A DNA stretch of 64,000 nucleotides from Streptoalloteichus hindustanus (lineage in GTDB: Bacteria > Actinomycetota > Actinomycetes > Mycobacteriales > Pseudonocardiaceae). Location of the stretch: assembly GCF_900129375.1 (NCBI RefSeq), contig NZ_FQVN01000001.1:620001-684000 (forward strand). The letters run 5' to 3'. Each line of letters opens with the position of its first letter. Within the stretch, counting starts at the first letter, position 1. A model generated the notes under the pieces. It saw only the letters and a program-made list of their open reading frames with translations, did not search any database and was not told the origin of the DNA. Made by a program: the position numbers and the translations under genes. Of the stretch, positions 48,796-57,188 are shown piece after piece.

Positions 48796-49965
48796 ATGCG
48801 GGACGCGGTGATCTGCGCGGCGGTGCGCACTCCGGTCGGACGCCGCAAGGGCGGGCTGCGCGACGTGCACGCGGTGGACCTCGGCGCGGTGGCGCTGCGC
48901 GCGCTCGCCGAGCGGTCCGGCATCGACCCCGCCGTCGTGGACGACGTGCACTGGGGCTGCGTGACGCAGGTGGGCGAGCAGGCGTTCTGCGTGGGCCGTC
49001 AGGTGGTGTTGGCCGCCGGGTGGCCCGAGACCGTGCCCGCGGTGACCGTCGACCGCCAGTGCGGCTCGTCGCAGCAGGCGCTGCACCAGGCGGCCGCCGC
49101 CGTGATCTCCGGCCAGGCCGACGTCGTCGTCGCCGGGGGCGTCGAGTCGATGACCCGGGTGCCGATGGGCGCCAACTTCCTCAACGGCCCGGGCGTGCCG
49201 TTCGGCCCCGCTGTGGAACAGCGGTACGCCGACCGGCTCGCGAGCACCGGGGGCACGTTCAACCAGGGGCTCGGTGCCGAGTTGATCGCCGAGAAGTGGG
49301 GGCTGGGCCGGACCCGCCTCGACGAGTACGCCCTCGCCTCGCACGCGAAGGCCGCCGCCGCCCAGGACGCCGGCGCGTTCGACGAGGAGATCGTCCCGGT
49401 GCCGCTGCCGGACGGCTCGGCGGTGACGCGGGACGAGGGCGTGCGCCGCGACTCCACGCTCGACGCCCTCGCCGGGCTCAAGCCCGCGTTCCGCCCGGAC
49501 GGCGTGGTGACCGCGGCGAGCTCCTCGCAGATCTCTGACGGCGCGGCCGCGCTCCTGGTCACCACCTCCGAGCGCGCCCGTGAGCTCGGGCTGACCCCGA
49601 TCGCGCGGGTGGCGGCCACCGCGGTGCTCGGCGACGACCCGGTGCTCATGCTCACCGCGCCGATCCCGGCGACGGCGGTGGCGCTCCGCCGGGCCGGCCT
49701 GACCGTCGCCGACATCGGCGCGTTCGAGGTCAACGAGGCGTTCGCGGCCGTGCCGCTGGCCTGGCTCGTCGAGACCGGCGCGGACCCGGAACGGCTCAAC
49801 CCGCTGGGCGGCGCCATCGCGTTGGGCCACCCGCTGGGCGCGTCGGGCGCGCGGTTGACCACGACGTTGCTGCACCACATGCGGCGCAACGGCATCCGCT
49901 ACGGCCTGCAGACCATGTGCGAGGGCGGCGGGATGGCGAACGCGACCGTCTTCGAGCTGCTCTGA
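48796..49965 (+). CDS. Acetyl-CoA acyltransferase (thiolase)
   Basis: 389 aa, full-length thiolase. The nucleophilic cysteine lies in VDRQCGSSQQA (about 89), GGVESMTRVPMG follows, the catalytic histidine is in GHPLGASGARL and the second cysteine in CEGGGMANA. It cleaves or forms 3-ketoacyl-CoA in fatty-acid oxidation or related degradation. It is not part of the conserved oriC gene set, so it is a lineage insertion between the PH gene and crgA. GAGGAG precedes the ATG. Confidence 0.95.
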   Translation: MRDAVICAAVRTPVGRRKGGLRDVHAVDLGAVALRALAERSGIDPAVVDDVHWGCVTQVGEQAFCVGRQVVLAAGWPETVPAVTVDRQCGSSQQALHQAAAAVISGQADVVVAGGVESMTRVPMGANFLNGPGVPFGPAVEQRYADRLASTGGTFNQGLGAELIAEKWGLGRTRLDEYALASHAKAAAAQDAGAFDEEIVPVPLPDGSAVTRDEGVRRDSTLDALAGLKPAFRPDGVVTAASSSQISDGAAALLVTTSERARELGLTPIARVAATAVLGDDPVLMLTAPIPATAVALRRAGLTVADIGAFEVNEAFAAVPLAWLVETGADPERLNPLGGAIALGHPLGASGARLTTTLLHHMRRNGIRYGLQTMCEGGGMANATVFELL

Positions 49966-50159
49966 GTCAGTTTCGCGAGGCCAGTTCGCTGGGCCGGTTT
50001 CGCCGCGCCGTCCCGCTGGTCGGCCTCCGCCGTCGTTCCGCGCGACTGGCGGGGGCCGGGCTGCGGAGTGATCAGGCGGGGAGCTCACCAGAGGGCTGGG
50101 CGGCATGAGGCGCGGGATTGTTCCACGAGGAGGCTTCTTCCGCCTCTCGGAGGCTCGGG

Positions 50160-50272
50160 TTGTCCACAGGGGCCGCGAGTTGTCCACAGCGGAGCGTCAT
50201 GGTTTTTGACGCTCCGTGCTGGGCAGATAGGCTGGAGCGGGGCTCGCCCCCCAGGGCGGGTGGGGGCTGTCC
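50160..50272 (+). repeat. Dispersed DnaA-box/promoter/GC-core element, copy 4
   Basis: TTGTCCACA boxes at 50160-50168 and 50180-50188. The promoter has TTGACG (50206-50211), 16 nt and TAGGCT (50228-50233). The core is 50226-50272. Total 113 bp. It lies in the convergent gap between the thiolase gene and crgA. Confidence 0.87.
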
Positions 50273-50464
50273 GCGGTGCGGGGAGATCCCCGCGGGTGGC
50301 TCGGGGTGCCTCCGTCGGGCGTCGCGCCGTCGGGGGTGTTGGCGAGCAGAACTCGCGATCTTCGTTACTCCACAGGAAGTCCGTGTCTGTCCCCCGGATG
50401 GGGATGGGGACGGCCGCGCGGAGCGGGTGCGCCGGCGGCTCCGGTGGGGGTTGACCACAGGGCC

Positions 50465-50547
50465 TGTGGACAACTCGGTGGATAACTCCGGTTCCCCTGT
50501 GGATTGCGCACCTCCTGGGAGCGAGTTGTCCACAGGAGTTATCCCCA
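50465..50547. other. Second DnaA-box cluster in the thiolase-crgA gap
   Basis: TGTGGACAA 50465, GGTGGATAA 50477 (one mismatch), TGTGGATTG 50498 (imperfect), TTGTCCACA 50526 and TTATCCCCA 50539 (one mismatch), in 83 bp and both orientations. With copy 4 the gap 49966-50687 holds seven boxes, a density like that of oriC. No gene is supportable in this gap. Confidence 0.7.
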
Positions 50548-50610
50548 GTGGGGATGAGTTACAACGATGTGGTTCGCGCACTCTCCGCCGAACGGGCCAC
50601 CCGGAAGAAG

Positions 50611-50641
50611 ACGGCCCGGACGCGTGACACGTCCGGGCCGT
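50611..50641 (-). terminator. Terminator of crgA
   Basis: A 12-bp perfect stem (ACGGCCCGGACG / CGTCCGGGCCGT), followed on the minus strand by CTTCTTCC, 47 nt after the crgA stop codon. Confidence 0.8.
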
Positions 50642-50687
50642 GACGACGGCGGGCGACGAACGGAGCAGTGCCCCGGCGCCCGCGCGA

Positions 50688-50954
50688 TCAACGCCAACGC
50701 ATGGTCATGAGCAGACCGGTGATCATGAGCGCGAAGCCGACCGCGAAGTTCCACCCGCCCAGGTCCGCCATGAAGCCGATCTTGTCGCTGGCCAGGTAGT
50801 AGACCACCAACCAGGCCAGCCCCAGCAGCATCAGACCGAGCATCACGGTCACGTAGACCGGGTGCGACGGGCCGACGGCCTTGGCCCTGACCGGCGTGCG
50901 GCGGTCGGGCGGCGGGGTGTAGACGGTCTTCTTCCGGACCTTGGACTTCGGCAT
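50688..50954 (-). CDS. crgA: Cell division protein CrgA
   Basis: 88 aa, the expected size. Cytoplasmic head [15 protein letters not shown] and two membrane helices (about 33-53 and 68-85) with the conserved [20 protein letters not shown]-type end. CrgA coordinates septal wall synthesis with FtsZ and PBPs and, in mycobacteria, CwsA. Confidence 0.97.
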   Translation of the reverse strand: MPKSKVRKKTVYTPPPDRRTPVRAKAVGPSHPVYVTVMLGLMLLGLAWLVVYYLASDKIGFMADLGGWNFAVGFALMITGLLMTMRWR

Positions 50955-51056
50955 GCTGTCCTCGCCTCACGTCGGGCGGACGCTCTGGTTCTGACGGGCG
51001 AACGCGCCGAGCCGACCGGCGTTCTCCGGTTGGCGCGACACTCCCGCCCGCGTGAC

Positions 51057-51066
51057 ACGTTAACGT
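51057..51066. promoter_or_regulatory. Palindrome with divergent -10 elements (crgA / DUF881)
   Basis: ACGTTAACGT is a perfect palindrome and contains TAACGT on both strands, so it could serve as a -10 in both directions for crgA (100 nt away) and the DUF881 gene (150 nt away). Confidence 0.3.
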
Positions 51067-51216
51067 AACCGAGGAGGGGAGCGAACAGCTCGCGTCCCCC
51101 GACCGACGGAGCAACCCCACCCGACGGGAAGATCCGCTCGCGGGATCGGCCCGCCCGGATCGCGGGACCCGCTCGCGGGGCGACCCCGAGCAGCCCGAGT
51201 GAGGAGAGGAGTCCGC

Positions 51217-51969
51217 GTGCGCCGGCCCAGCCCGCCCCGGGGTGTTCGGACCGGCTGGCGGATCGCCGCCCCGGCTGTCTGCCTCCTCGCCGGCCTGCTG
51301 TTCGCGGTGAGCCACAATGCCGCCGACGGCTACGACCTGCGGGGCGGTCGGACCACCGAGTTGTCCGGACTGGTCAGGGACGCCGACGCGCGGGTCGGCG
51401 CCGCCGAGCAGCGGCTCGGCGAGCTGCGGGCCCAGCTCCGCCAGGAGGAGGCGGCCAGCGGGGCCGACCAGCGGGTCGCCGAGGCCCGCCGACGGGCCGA
51501 CGGCCTGAGCCCGGTCGTCGGGCTGACCCCGCTGCGCGGCGCGGGTCTGCGCGTCACGCTGACCGACGCCCCCCGCGGTCCCGACGGCCGCTACCCTTCG
51601 GGCGCCAAGCCCAACGACCTCGTCGTGCACCAGCAGGACCTGCAGAGCGCGCTGAACGCCCTCTGGGGCGGGGGCGCGGAGGCGATCTCCGTGGCCGACC
51701 AGCGCCTGACCAGCACGTCCGCCCCGCGCTGCGTGGGCAACACGCTCCTGCTGCACGGCCGCACCTACTCCCCGCCCTACGTGATCAACGCGATCGGCGA
51801 CCCCGACCGGATGACCGCCGCGCTGGAGGCCGAGCCCGGCGTCCGCGTCTTCCGGCAGTACGTGCAGACCTTCGGCCTCGGCTACCGCGTGGAGCGGGTG
51901 GATGACCTCCGCGTCCCCGGCTACACCGGTTCGCTGCGGCTCGACGACGCCCAGGAGGTGCCCCGGTGA
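51217..51969 (+). CDS. DUF881 membrane-anchored protein
   Basis: 250 aa. One N-terminal membrane helix (about 14-36), a coiled coil (about 45-95, AAEQRLGELRAQLRQEEAA) and an extracytoplasmic DUF881 domain with LRGAGLRVTLTDAP, NDLVVHQQDLQSALNALWGG and NTLLLHGRTYSPPYVINAIG. The family resembles FtsL-like/YlxW proteins and is near division genes; function unknown. The GTG at 51217 is chosen for GGAGAGGAG 6 nt upstream; a GTG at 51199 is in frame. Confidence 0.88.
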   Translation: MRRPSPPRGVRTGWRIAAPAVCLLAGLLFAVSHNAADGYDLRGGRTTELSGLVRDADARVGAAEQRLGELRAQLRQEEAASGADQRVAEARRRADGLSPVVGLTPLRGAGLRVTLTDAPRGPDGRYPSGAKPNDLVVHQQDLQSALNALWGGGAEAISVADQRLTSTSAPRCVGNTLLLHGRTYSPPYVINAIGDPDRMTAALEAEPGVRVFRQYVQTFGLGYRVERVDDLRVPGYTGSLRLDDAQEVPR

Positions 51970-53897
51970 CGCAGGACCACGGGGAGCAGCGTCCGCTTCC
52001 TCGGGACCTGCCCCCCAGGCCGGCGCAGGAGCGGAGACCGGGAGGTCGACGCCGTGCGCCGGAGCCCGACGAGCAGGGCGCGCCCCCCGCGCCCCGGGCC
52101 ACCCGCACCGGCCGGTACGCCGTGCCGCCGAGCCCGTCGTCCCCCGACGGCGGGACGGGCAGGCACGCGGTGCCGGGAGCCGGACCCACGACCGGTCCCA
52201 CCGCGACCGGCCGGCACTCCCGGCCGCCGGCGGACCCCGCCGCCCGCGGCGACTGGTTCGAGGCGGACGCGGCCCGCCAGCCCGACGGCCCCCCGACGGG
52301 CGCCTCGGGCCGGGGGACCCGTCCGACCCCCACGGCCAAGCCCGTGCCCAGGCGGACCCCGTCGCAGCGGTTCGCCCTGCCCGGAGCGGAGGAGCCGGCT
52401 CCCGAGCCGCCCCCGCCCGCCCGCCGGGTGCAGCCGGCCGTGCCCCCGCCGGTCCCAGCCCTCGACGGCCCGGCCCACGACGGCCCGGCCCGGCCGAACC
52501 CGGACGCCGAGGCGACCGACCTCGCTCCGGCGCTGGACGCCACCTCCCCGCCGCGCCCGCGTCGGGCCGTCCCCGCGGCGGGGCCGGTCCAGCGGCCACC
52601 GGCGCCCTCCCCGGACCCGTCGGCCGCCAACGTCCGGCCGCGCCGGTCCCGTGCCGCCGCCGTGCCCCAGCCTCCGCCGCCCGGAGTGCGGGACGAGGCG
52701 GCGCCTCGGGCCCGCCGCGCCGCCCCGGAGGCCCCGGACGGGCCACCGGCCGCTTCGCCCCGCGCCGCCGTGCCACCGACGGAGGTGGTCGCGCCTCCGG
52801 TCCCCGCGGGCCCGCCGGCCTCGCCGGCGACCGGGCCGGCGAAGGCCGTGCCCCGGCCGGCTCCCCGTCGTCGGCCGGAGCCGGCCGACGCCGAGACCGA
52901 CGTCCTGCCGAGGGTGGTCGGCCCGGACAGCGAGCCCACCGACGTGCTGCCCCGGGTCGTCGACGACCCGCCCGCGCCGGAGCCGGCGGAGACCGCCGAG
53001 GCCAGCGCCGACGGGGCGGACGGCCACGACGGCGAGGGCGCGGAAGCCGCCGCGCCGACCAGGGGCGACCGGATCCGCGCCGCGGTCAGGACGGCCGGTG
53101 AGCTGATGATCACGGCGGGGCTCGTCGTGCTCCTGTTCGTCGTCTACGAGGTCTACGTGACCGACTGGCTGTCGGCGGGCAAGCAGCACGACGCGACCAA
53201 CGCCCTCGACGAGCGCTGGAAGTCCGGCCAGGACCCGTTGCTGACGGGCGGGGAGCGCGGCGAGCACTACAACCTGGCCGAGGGCCAGGGCTTCGCCAAG
53301 ATCTACATCCCCAAGTTCGGCCCCGACTTCGCCTACACGGTCCTGGAGGGCACCACCGACCAGATCCTGGAGAGCGGACCCGGCCACTACAAGGGCACGG
53401 CGTTGCCGGGCCAGCCGGGCAACTTCGCCGTCGCCGGGCACCGGGTCGGCAAGGGCGCGCCCTTCAACGACCTGGACCAGCTGGAGTCCTGCGACTCCCT
53501 GGTCGTCGAGACCTCCTCGTCCTGGTACGTGTACCGGGTGCTGCCGCTGGGCGGCGAGGTGGAGAACTGGACGAGGAACGCCGACAGCAAGGGCAACCAG
53601 CCGCGGTGCGACCAGGTGTCCCCGCTCCGCACCAAGGACCAGGACGGCGGCCCCTACGCCAGGGTGCCCGGCCAGGAGATCGTCACCCCGGACCGGGGGG
53701 AGGTGATCGCCCCGGTGCCGAACAACTCCGCCGCCGCGGTGCCGAAGACCCAGCAGATCCCGCTGATCACCCTGACCACCTGCCACCCCCGGTTCTCGGC
53801 GAAGCAGCGGTTGATCGTCCACGGCCGGCTGGTCAGGGAGTGGAAGAAGGACCAGGGCAAGCCCGGCCAGCTCCCACCCGAACTGAAGGAGGGCTGA
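51966..53897 (+). CDS. Class E sortase with long disordered cytoplasmic head
   Basis: 643 aa. The first 375 residues are Pro/Arg/Ala-rich and probably disordered, with repeated ETDVLPRVV / EPTDVLPRVV motifs near 310-335. A membrane helix (about 380-400) and the sortase barrel follow, with GHYKGTALPGQPGNFAVAGH (catalytic His), the active cysteine in the class E signature TLTTCHPRFSAKQRL, and Arg in that motif. It attaches surface proteins, probably with LAxTG-type signals. Start overlaps DUF881 by 4 nt. Confidence 0.93.
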   Translation: MTQDHGEQRPLPRDLPPRPAQERRPGGRRRAPEPDEQGAPPAPRATRTGRYAVPPSPSSPDGGTGRHAVPGAGPTTGPTATGRHSRPPADPAARGDWFEADAARQPDGPPTGASGRGTRPTPTAKPVPRRTPSQRFALPGAEEPAPEPPPPARRVQPAVPPPVPALDGPAHDGPARPNPDAEATDLAPALDATSPPRPRRAVPAAGPVQRPPAPSPDPSAANVRPRRSRAAAVPQPPPPGVRDEAAPRARRAAPEAPDGPPAASPRAAVPPTEVVAPPVPAGPPASPATGPAKAVPRPAPRRRPEPADAETDVLPRVVGPDSEPTDVLPRVVDDPPAPEPAETAEASADGADGHDGEGAEAAAPTRGDRIRAAVRTAGELMITAGLVVLLFVVYEVYVTDWLSAGKQHDATNALDERWKSGQDPLLTGGERGEHYNLAEGQGFAKIYIPKFGPDFAYTVLEGTTDQILESGPGHYKGTALPGQPGNFAVAGHRVGKGAPFNDLDQLESCDSLVVETSSSWYVYRVLPLGGEVENWTRNADSKGNQPRCDQVSPLRTKDQDGGPYARVPGQEIVTPDRGEVIAPVPNNSAAAVPKTQQIPLITLTTCHPRFSAKQRLIVHGRLVREWKKDQGKPGQLPPELKEG

Positions 53898-53900
53898 CCC

Positions 53901-54056
53901 GTGTACGGCTGGATCTGGCGTCGGCTGCCGGGCTCGCGGGCGCTCAAGGTCGTCCAGGCGCTCGTGCTCGTCCTCGCCGTCGTCGCGTTGCTGCTGTTCG
54001 TGGTGTTCCCCTGGGTCGAGCCGATGCTGCCGTTCAACCAGGTGACCACGGGCTGA
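53901..54056 (+). CDS. Small one-TM protein after the sortase
   Basis: 51 aa, MYGWIWRRLPGSRALKVVQA followed by a membrane helix (about 19-40) and a short outside tail FPWVEPMLPFNQV. The GTG is 3 nt after the sortase stop codon, with GGAGGGCTGA as ribosome site. A short reading frame of this type next to actinobacterial class E sortases is plausible as a sortase partner; function unknown. Confidence 0.75.
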   Translation: MYGWIWRRLPGSRALKVVQALVLVLAVVALLLFVVFPWVEPMLPFNQVTTG

Positions 54057-54089
54057 GAAGCGGGGCGTGACCAGCGGCGTCGGCGTCCG

Positions 54090-54095
54090 TAAGCT
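54090..54095 (+). promoter_or_regulatory. -10 element of the trpG/pabA-like gene (leaderless)
   Basis: TAAGCT lies 6 nt before the GTG at 54102, another start-codon-proximal promoter. Confidence 0.45.
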
Positions 54096-54101
54096 GGCCG
54101 G

Positions 54102-54743
54102 GTGCGCGTGCTCGTCGTCGACAACTACGACAGCTTCGTCTACAACCTCGTCCAGTACCTGGCCCAGCTCGGCGCCGACCCCGTGGTCCGGCGCAACGAC
54201 GCGGTCGGGACGGGCGAGCTGGACGGGGTCGACGGGGTGTTGGTCAGCCCCGGTCCCGGCACGCCGGAGCGCGCGGGGGCCAGCATGGACGTCATCCGCC
54301 GGTGCGCGGACCGCCGTCTCCCGCTGCTGGGCGTGTGCCTGGGACACCAGGCGATCGGCGCGGTCTGGGGCGCCACGGTCGAGCGCGCGCCCGAGCTGCT
54401 GCACGGGAAGACGAGCCAGGTGCACCACTTCGGCGTCGGCGTGCTCGCCGGCCTGCCGGACCCGTTCACCGCGACCCGCTACCACTCGTTGGCGGTTCGG
54501 CCCGAGACCATCCCGGACGAGCTGGAGGTCACCGGGCGCACCGAGTCCGGTGTGGTGATGGCGATGCGGCACCGGGAGCTGCCGATCGAGGGCGTGCAGT
54601 TCCACCCCGAGTCGGTGCTGACCGAGGGCGGGCACCGCATGTTGGCGAACTGGATGGCCGGTTGCGGCCATCCCGTGCCCTCGGGGCGGGTCGCCGAGCT
54701 GGAGGCGGGGATGCGCCAGCTCGCCGCCGCCGCTCGTCCCTGA
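54102..54743 (+). CDS. pabA: Aminodeoxychorismate/anthranilate synthase glutaminase subunit
   Basis: 213 aa class I glutamine amidotransferase. Starts MRVLVVDNYDSFVYNLVQYL, oxyanion loop SPGPGTPERAG, nucleophilic Cys in LGVCLGHQAIG (about 80), His and Glu in GVQFHPESVLTEGG. It supplies ammonia to PabB or TrpE, for folate or tryptophan. The oriC-linked copy (Rv0013) is called trpG or pabA in different genomes, so the specific partner is uncertain. Leaderless GTG start. Confidence 0.93.
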   Translation: MRVLVVDNYDSFVYNLVQYLAQLGADPVVRRNDAVGTGELDGVDGVLVSPGPGTPERAGASMDVIRRCADRRLPLLGVCLGHQAIGAVWGATVERAPELLHGKTSQVHHFGVGVLAGLPDPFTATRYHSLAVRPETIPDELEVTGRTESGVVMAMRHRELPIEGVQFHPESVLTEGGHRMLANWMAGCGHPVPSGRVAELEAGMRQLAAAARP

Positions 54744-54811
54744 TCTCCCTGCCGCCGAGCTCCGCGGGATTGCGTTCGCTGAGCTGGGCTTTTCCTGGGT
54801 ACTGACCTGAG

Positions 54812-54923
54812 TTGTCCACAGGGCATCCAGTTATCCACAGGGCAGCGTGATGGCCTTGGGCGGTCCGGGTTGGGCCGATAGGCTGGAGCAGGGCTCGCCC
54901 CCCAGGGCGGGTGGGGGCTGTCC
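54812..54923 (+). repeat. Dispersed DnaA-box/promoter/GC-core element, copy 5
   Basis: DnaA boxes TTGTCCACA (54812-54820) and TTATCCACA (54831-54839). The promoter has TTGGGC (54856-54861), 17 nt and TAGGCT (54879-54884). The core is 54877-54923. It lies in the convergent gap (54744-55126) between pabA and pknB, which otherwise contains only the pknB terminator. Confidence 0.87.
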
Positions 54924-55078
54924 TCGGGGAGAGGGGACGCGCCGTCCGAGAGGGCGCCTCGTGAGCGGTGCTCCCCGAGGCCCTGGGGTCGGCGTGGGGG
55001 CCGGGGTCGCGGACGAACTCACCAGGACGCGTTCGTGCCTGTTCCGGTTGACCGGAATCGCAAGCGGCGGGGAAAGAC

Positions 55079-55110
55079 GAGCGGCGGGTCCCAGGAGGAA
55101 CCCGCCGCTC
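55079..55110 (-). terminator. Terminator of the fhaA-pknB operon
   Basis: An 11-bp stem (GAGCGGCGGGT / ACCCGCCGCTC), followed on the minus strand by GTCTTTCC, 16 nt after the pknB stop codon. Confidence 0.8.
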
Positions 55111-55126
55111 TGTCGGACGTGTGGGC

Positions 55127-57121
55127 CTAGCGACCGAGGAAACCGCCGCCCGGGGGCGTCGTGGTGGTCGTGGTGCCGTTGTGGCCACCCGACTTGTACT
55201 TGCCGACGGCGACCCTGATCCGCTGGTTCGGGTCGATCTTCTCGCCCGGGTTCGGGCTCTGGTTGAGGATCTTCCCGTCCTCGCTCTGCTTGTCCGTCGG
55301 CGTCTCGGTGGCGTCCAGGGACCCGTTCCAGCCCAGCTGGTTCAGCTTCTGCTTGGCCTGGTCCGGGGTCATCCCGTCCAGCTTCGGCATCTGGATCTTG
55401 TTCTTCTGGCTGCCGTCGGAGACCTGCAGCGTGACGCTGGTGCCCTTCTTGACCCGGGTGCCCTTCGCGGGCGACTGCCCGACCACCGTGCCGGCGTCCT
55501 TGTCGCTGGCCACGTTCGACGTGCTCGCCGTGAGGCCGAGCGAGTCGAGGACGGACCGGGCGTTGTCCAGTGTCATGTCGGTGAGCGGCGGCACCTGCAC
55601 CTGGTCCAGCGCCTTGCCGACGGTGATCGAGACCCGGCTGTTCTTGTCCACCTCGGCGCCGACGGCCGGGCTCTGCTTGACGACCTTGCCGACCAGCGCC
55701 GAGTTGTCGGTCTCCTCCTGGTCGACGTCCAGCGCGAGCTGGAGGCCCTGGTCCGCCAGCAGCTGCCGGGCCTGCTCCTGCGTCTTGCCGCTCAGGTCGG
55801 GGACCTTCGTCCGCTCCGGCCCGCTGCCGACCGTCAGCACGATCGGGTCGTTCTTCCCGACCTGGGTCTCCGCCGGCGGGTTCATGCTCGTCACCATGCC
55901 GCGCTGCTCGGCGGACGACGGCGCCGTCTTCTCCTGGACGTTGGTGAAGCCCTTGGCGGTCAGCTGGTTGCGCGCCTGCACGAGCTCGACGTTGACCACG
56001 TTCGGCAACGCGATCTTCTCCTGCTTCGGCGCCTCGTTGTTGCCCAGGAGGCTGGTCGTCACCCACGCGGCGATCGCCAGCACGGCGACGCACAGCGCGG
56101 TGACGAGCGCGACCATCGTGGTCTTGCGGCGTCGGGCTGCCTGCTCGTCGGCCTGGTCCGCGGCCGAGTCGGCGAGCGCGTTGGGCCGGTGCCGGCCGCC
56201 CATCACCTCGGTCGCGCCGCCCCCGCCGCCGAGCATGGTGGTCCGCTCCTCCTCGGACATCACCGCCGGCGCCGAGGGGCGCTGCCCGGACAGCACCCGC
56301 ACCAGGTCGGCCCGCATCTCGGCGGCCGACTGGTAGCGGTTGGCCGGGTTCTTGCTCATGGCCTTGAGCACCACCGCGTCCAGCACGGTGGGCACCTGCG
56401 GGTTGACGTCGGACGGGGTCCGCGGGTCCTCCCGCACGTGCTGGTAGGCCACGGCCACCGGCGAGTCGCCGGTGAACGGCGGCTCCCCGGTGAGCAGCTC
56501 GAACAGTACGCAGCCGGTGGCGTAGACGTCGGACCGGGCGTCGACGGTCTCGCCCCGCGCCTGCTCCGGGGAGAGGTACTGGGCGGTGCCGATCACCGCC
56601 GCCGTCTGGGTCACCGCGGCCTGGCCGTCGGCCAGGGCGCGGGCGATGCCGAAGTCCATCACCTTCACCGCGCCGGAGCGGGTGATCATGATGTTGGCCG
56701 GCTTGACGTCCCGGTGCACGATGCCGTGCCGGTGGCTGAAGTCCAGCGCGGCGCAGACGTCGGCCATGATCTCCATGGCTCGCCGCGGCGGCAGCGGGCC
56801 CTCGGACTTGATCATGTCCCGGAGGGTCCGGCCGTCCACGAACTCCATGACGATGTACGGGAGCGGACCGTACTCGGTCTCGGTCTCGCCGGTGTCGTAG
56901 ACGGCGACGATCGCGGGGTGGTTCAACGCCGCGGCGTTCTGGGCCTCGCGGCGGAACCGGAGCTGGAACTGGGGGTCACGGGCGAGGTCGGCGCGCAGCA
57001 CCTTCACGGCCACGTCACGGCCAAGGCGAACGTCGCGGCCGCGGTGGACCTCCGACATGCCGCCGTAGCCGAGCGTGTCGCCCAGCTCGTAGCGGTTGGA
57101 GAGCAGTCGCGGAGTGGTCAT
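55127..57121 (-). CDS. pknB: Serine/threonine protein kinase PknB with four PASTA domains
   Basis: 664 aa. Kinase domain about 12-275: glycine loop LGYGGMSEV, Lys40 in VAVKVL, HRDVKPANI, DFG, and an activation loop with TQTAAVIGTAQY (two phosphorylatable threonines). A juxtamembrane region, a membrane helix (about 335-357) and four PASTA repeats (about 370-640) bind muropeptides and lipid II. It controls cell-wall growth through CwlM, MviN and FhaA. A threonine-rich tail ends the protein. Last gene of its operon. Confidence 0.97.
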   Translation of the reverse strand: MTTPRLLSNRYELGDTLGYGGMSEVHRGRDVRLGRDVAVKVLRADLARDPQFQLRFRREAQNAAALNHPAIVAVYDTGETETEYGPLPYIVMEFVDGRTLRDMIKSEGPLPPRRAMEIMADVCAALDFSHRHGIVHRDVKPANIMITRSGAVKVMDFGIARALADGQAAVTQTAAVIGTAQYLSPEQARGETVDARSDVYATGCVLFELLTGEPPFTGDSPVAVAYQHVREDPRTPSDVNPQVPTVLDAVVLKAMSKNPANRYQSAAEMRADLVRVLSGQRPSAPAVMSEEERTTMLGGGGGATEVMGGRHRPNALADSAADQADEQAARRRKTTMVALVTALCVAVLAIAAWVTTSLLGNNEAPKQEKIALPNVVNVELVQARNQLTAKGFTNVQEKTAPSSAEQRGMVTSMNPPAETQVGKNDPIVLTVGSGPERTKVPDLSGKTQEQARQLLADQGLQLALDVDQEETDNSALVGKVVKQSPAVGAEVDKNSRVSITVGKALDQVQVPPLTDMTLDNARSVLDSLGLTASTSNVASDKDAGTVVGQSPAKGTRVKKGTSVTLQVSDGSQKNKIQMPKLDGMTPDQAKQKLNQLGWNGSLDATETPTDKQSEDGKILNQSPNPGEKIDPNQRIRVAVGKYKSGGHNGTTTTTTPPGGGFLGR

Positions 57122-57188
57122 CGCTGCGTCGTCCGTCTCCTCGTCAACGGTGATGTCTCATCATGCCTTGGTTCCCGGCCGTCGCCCG

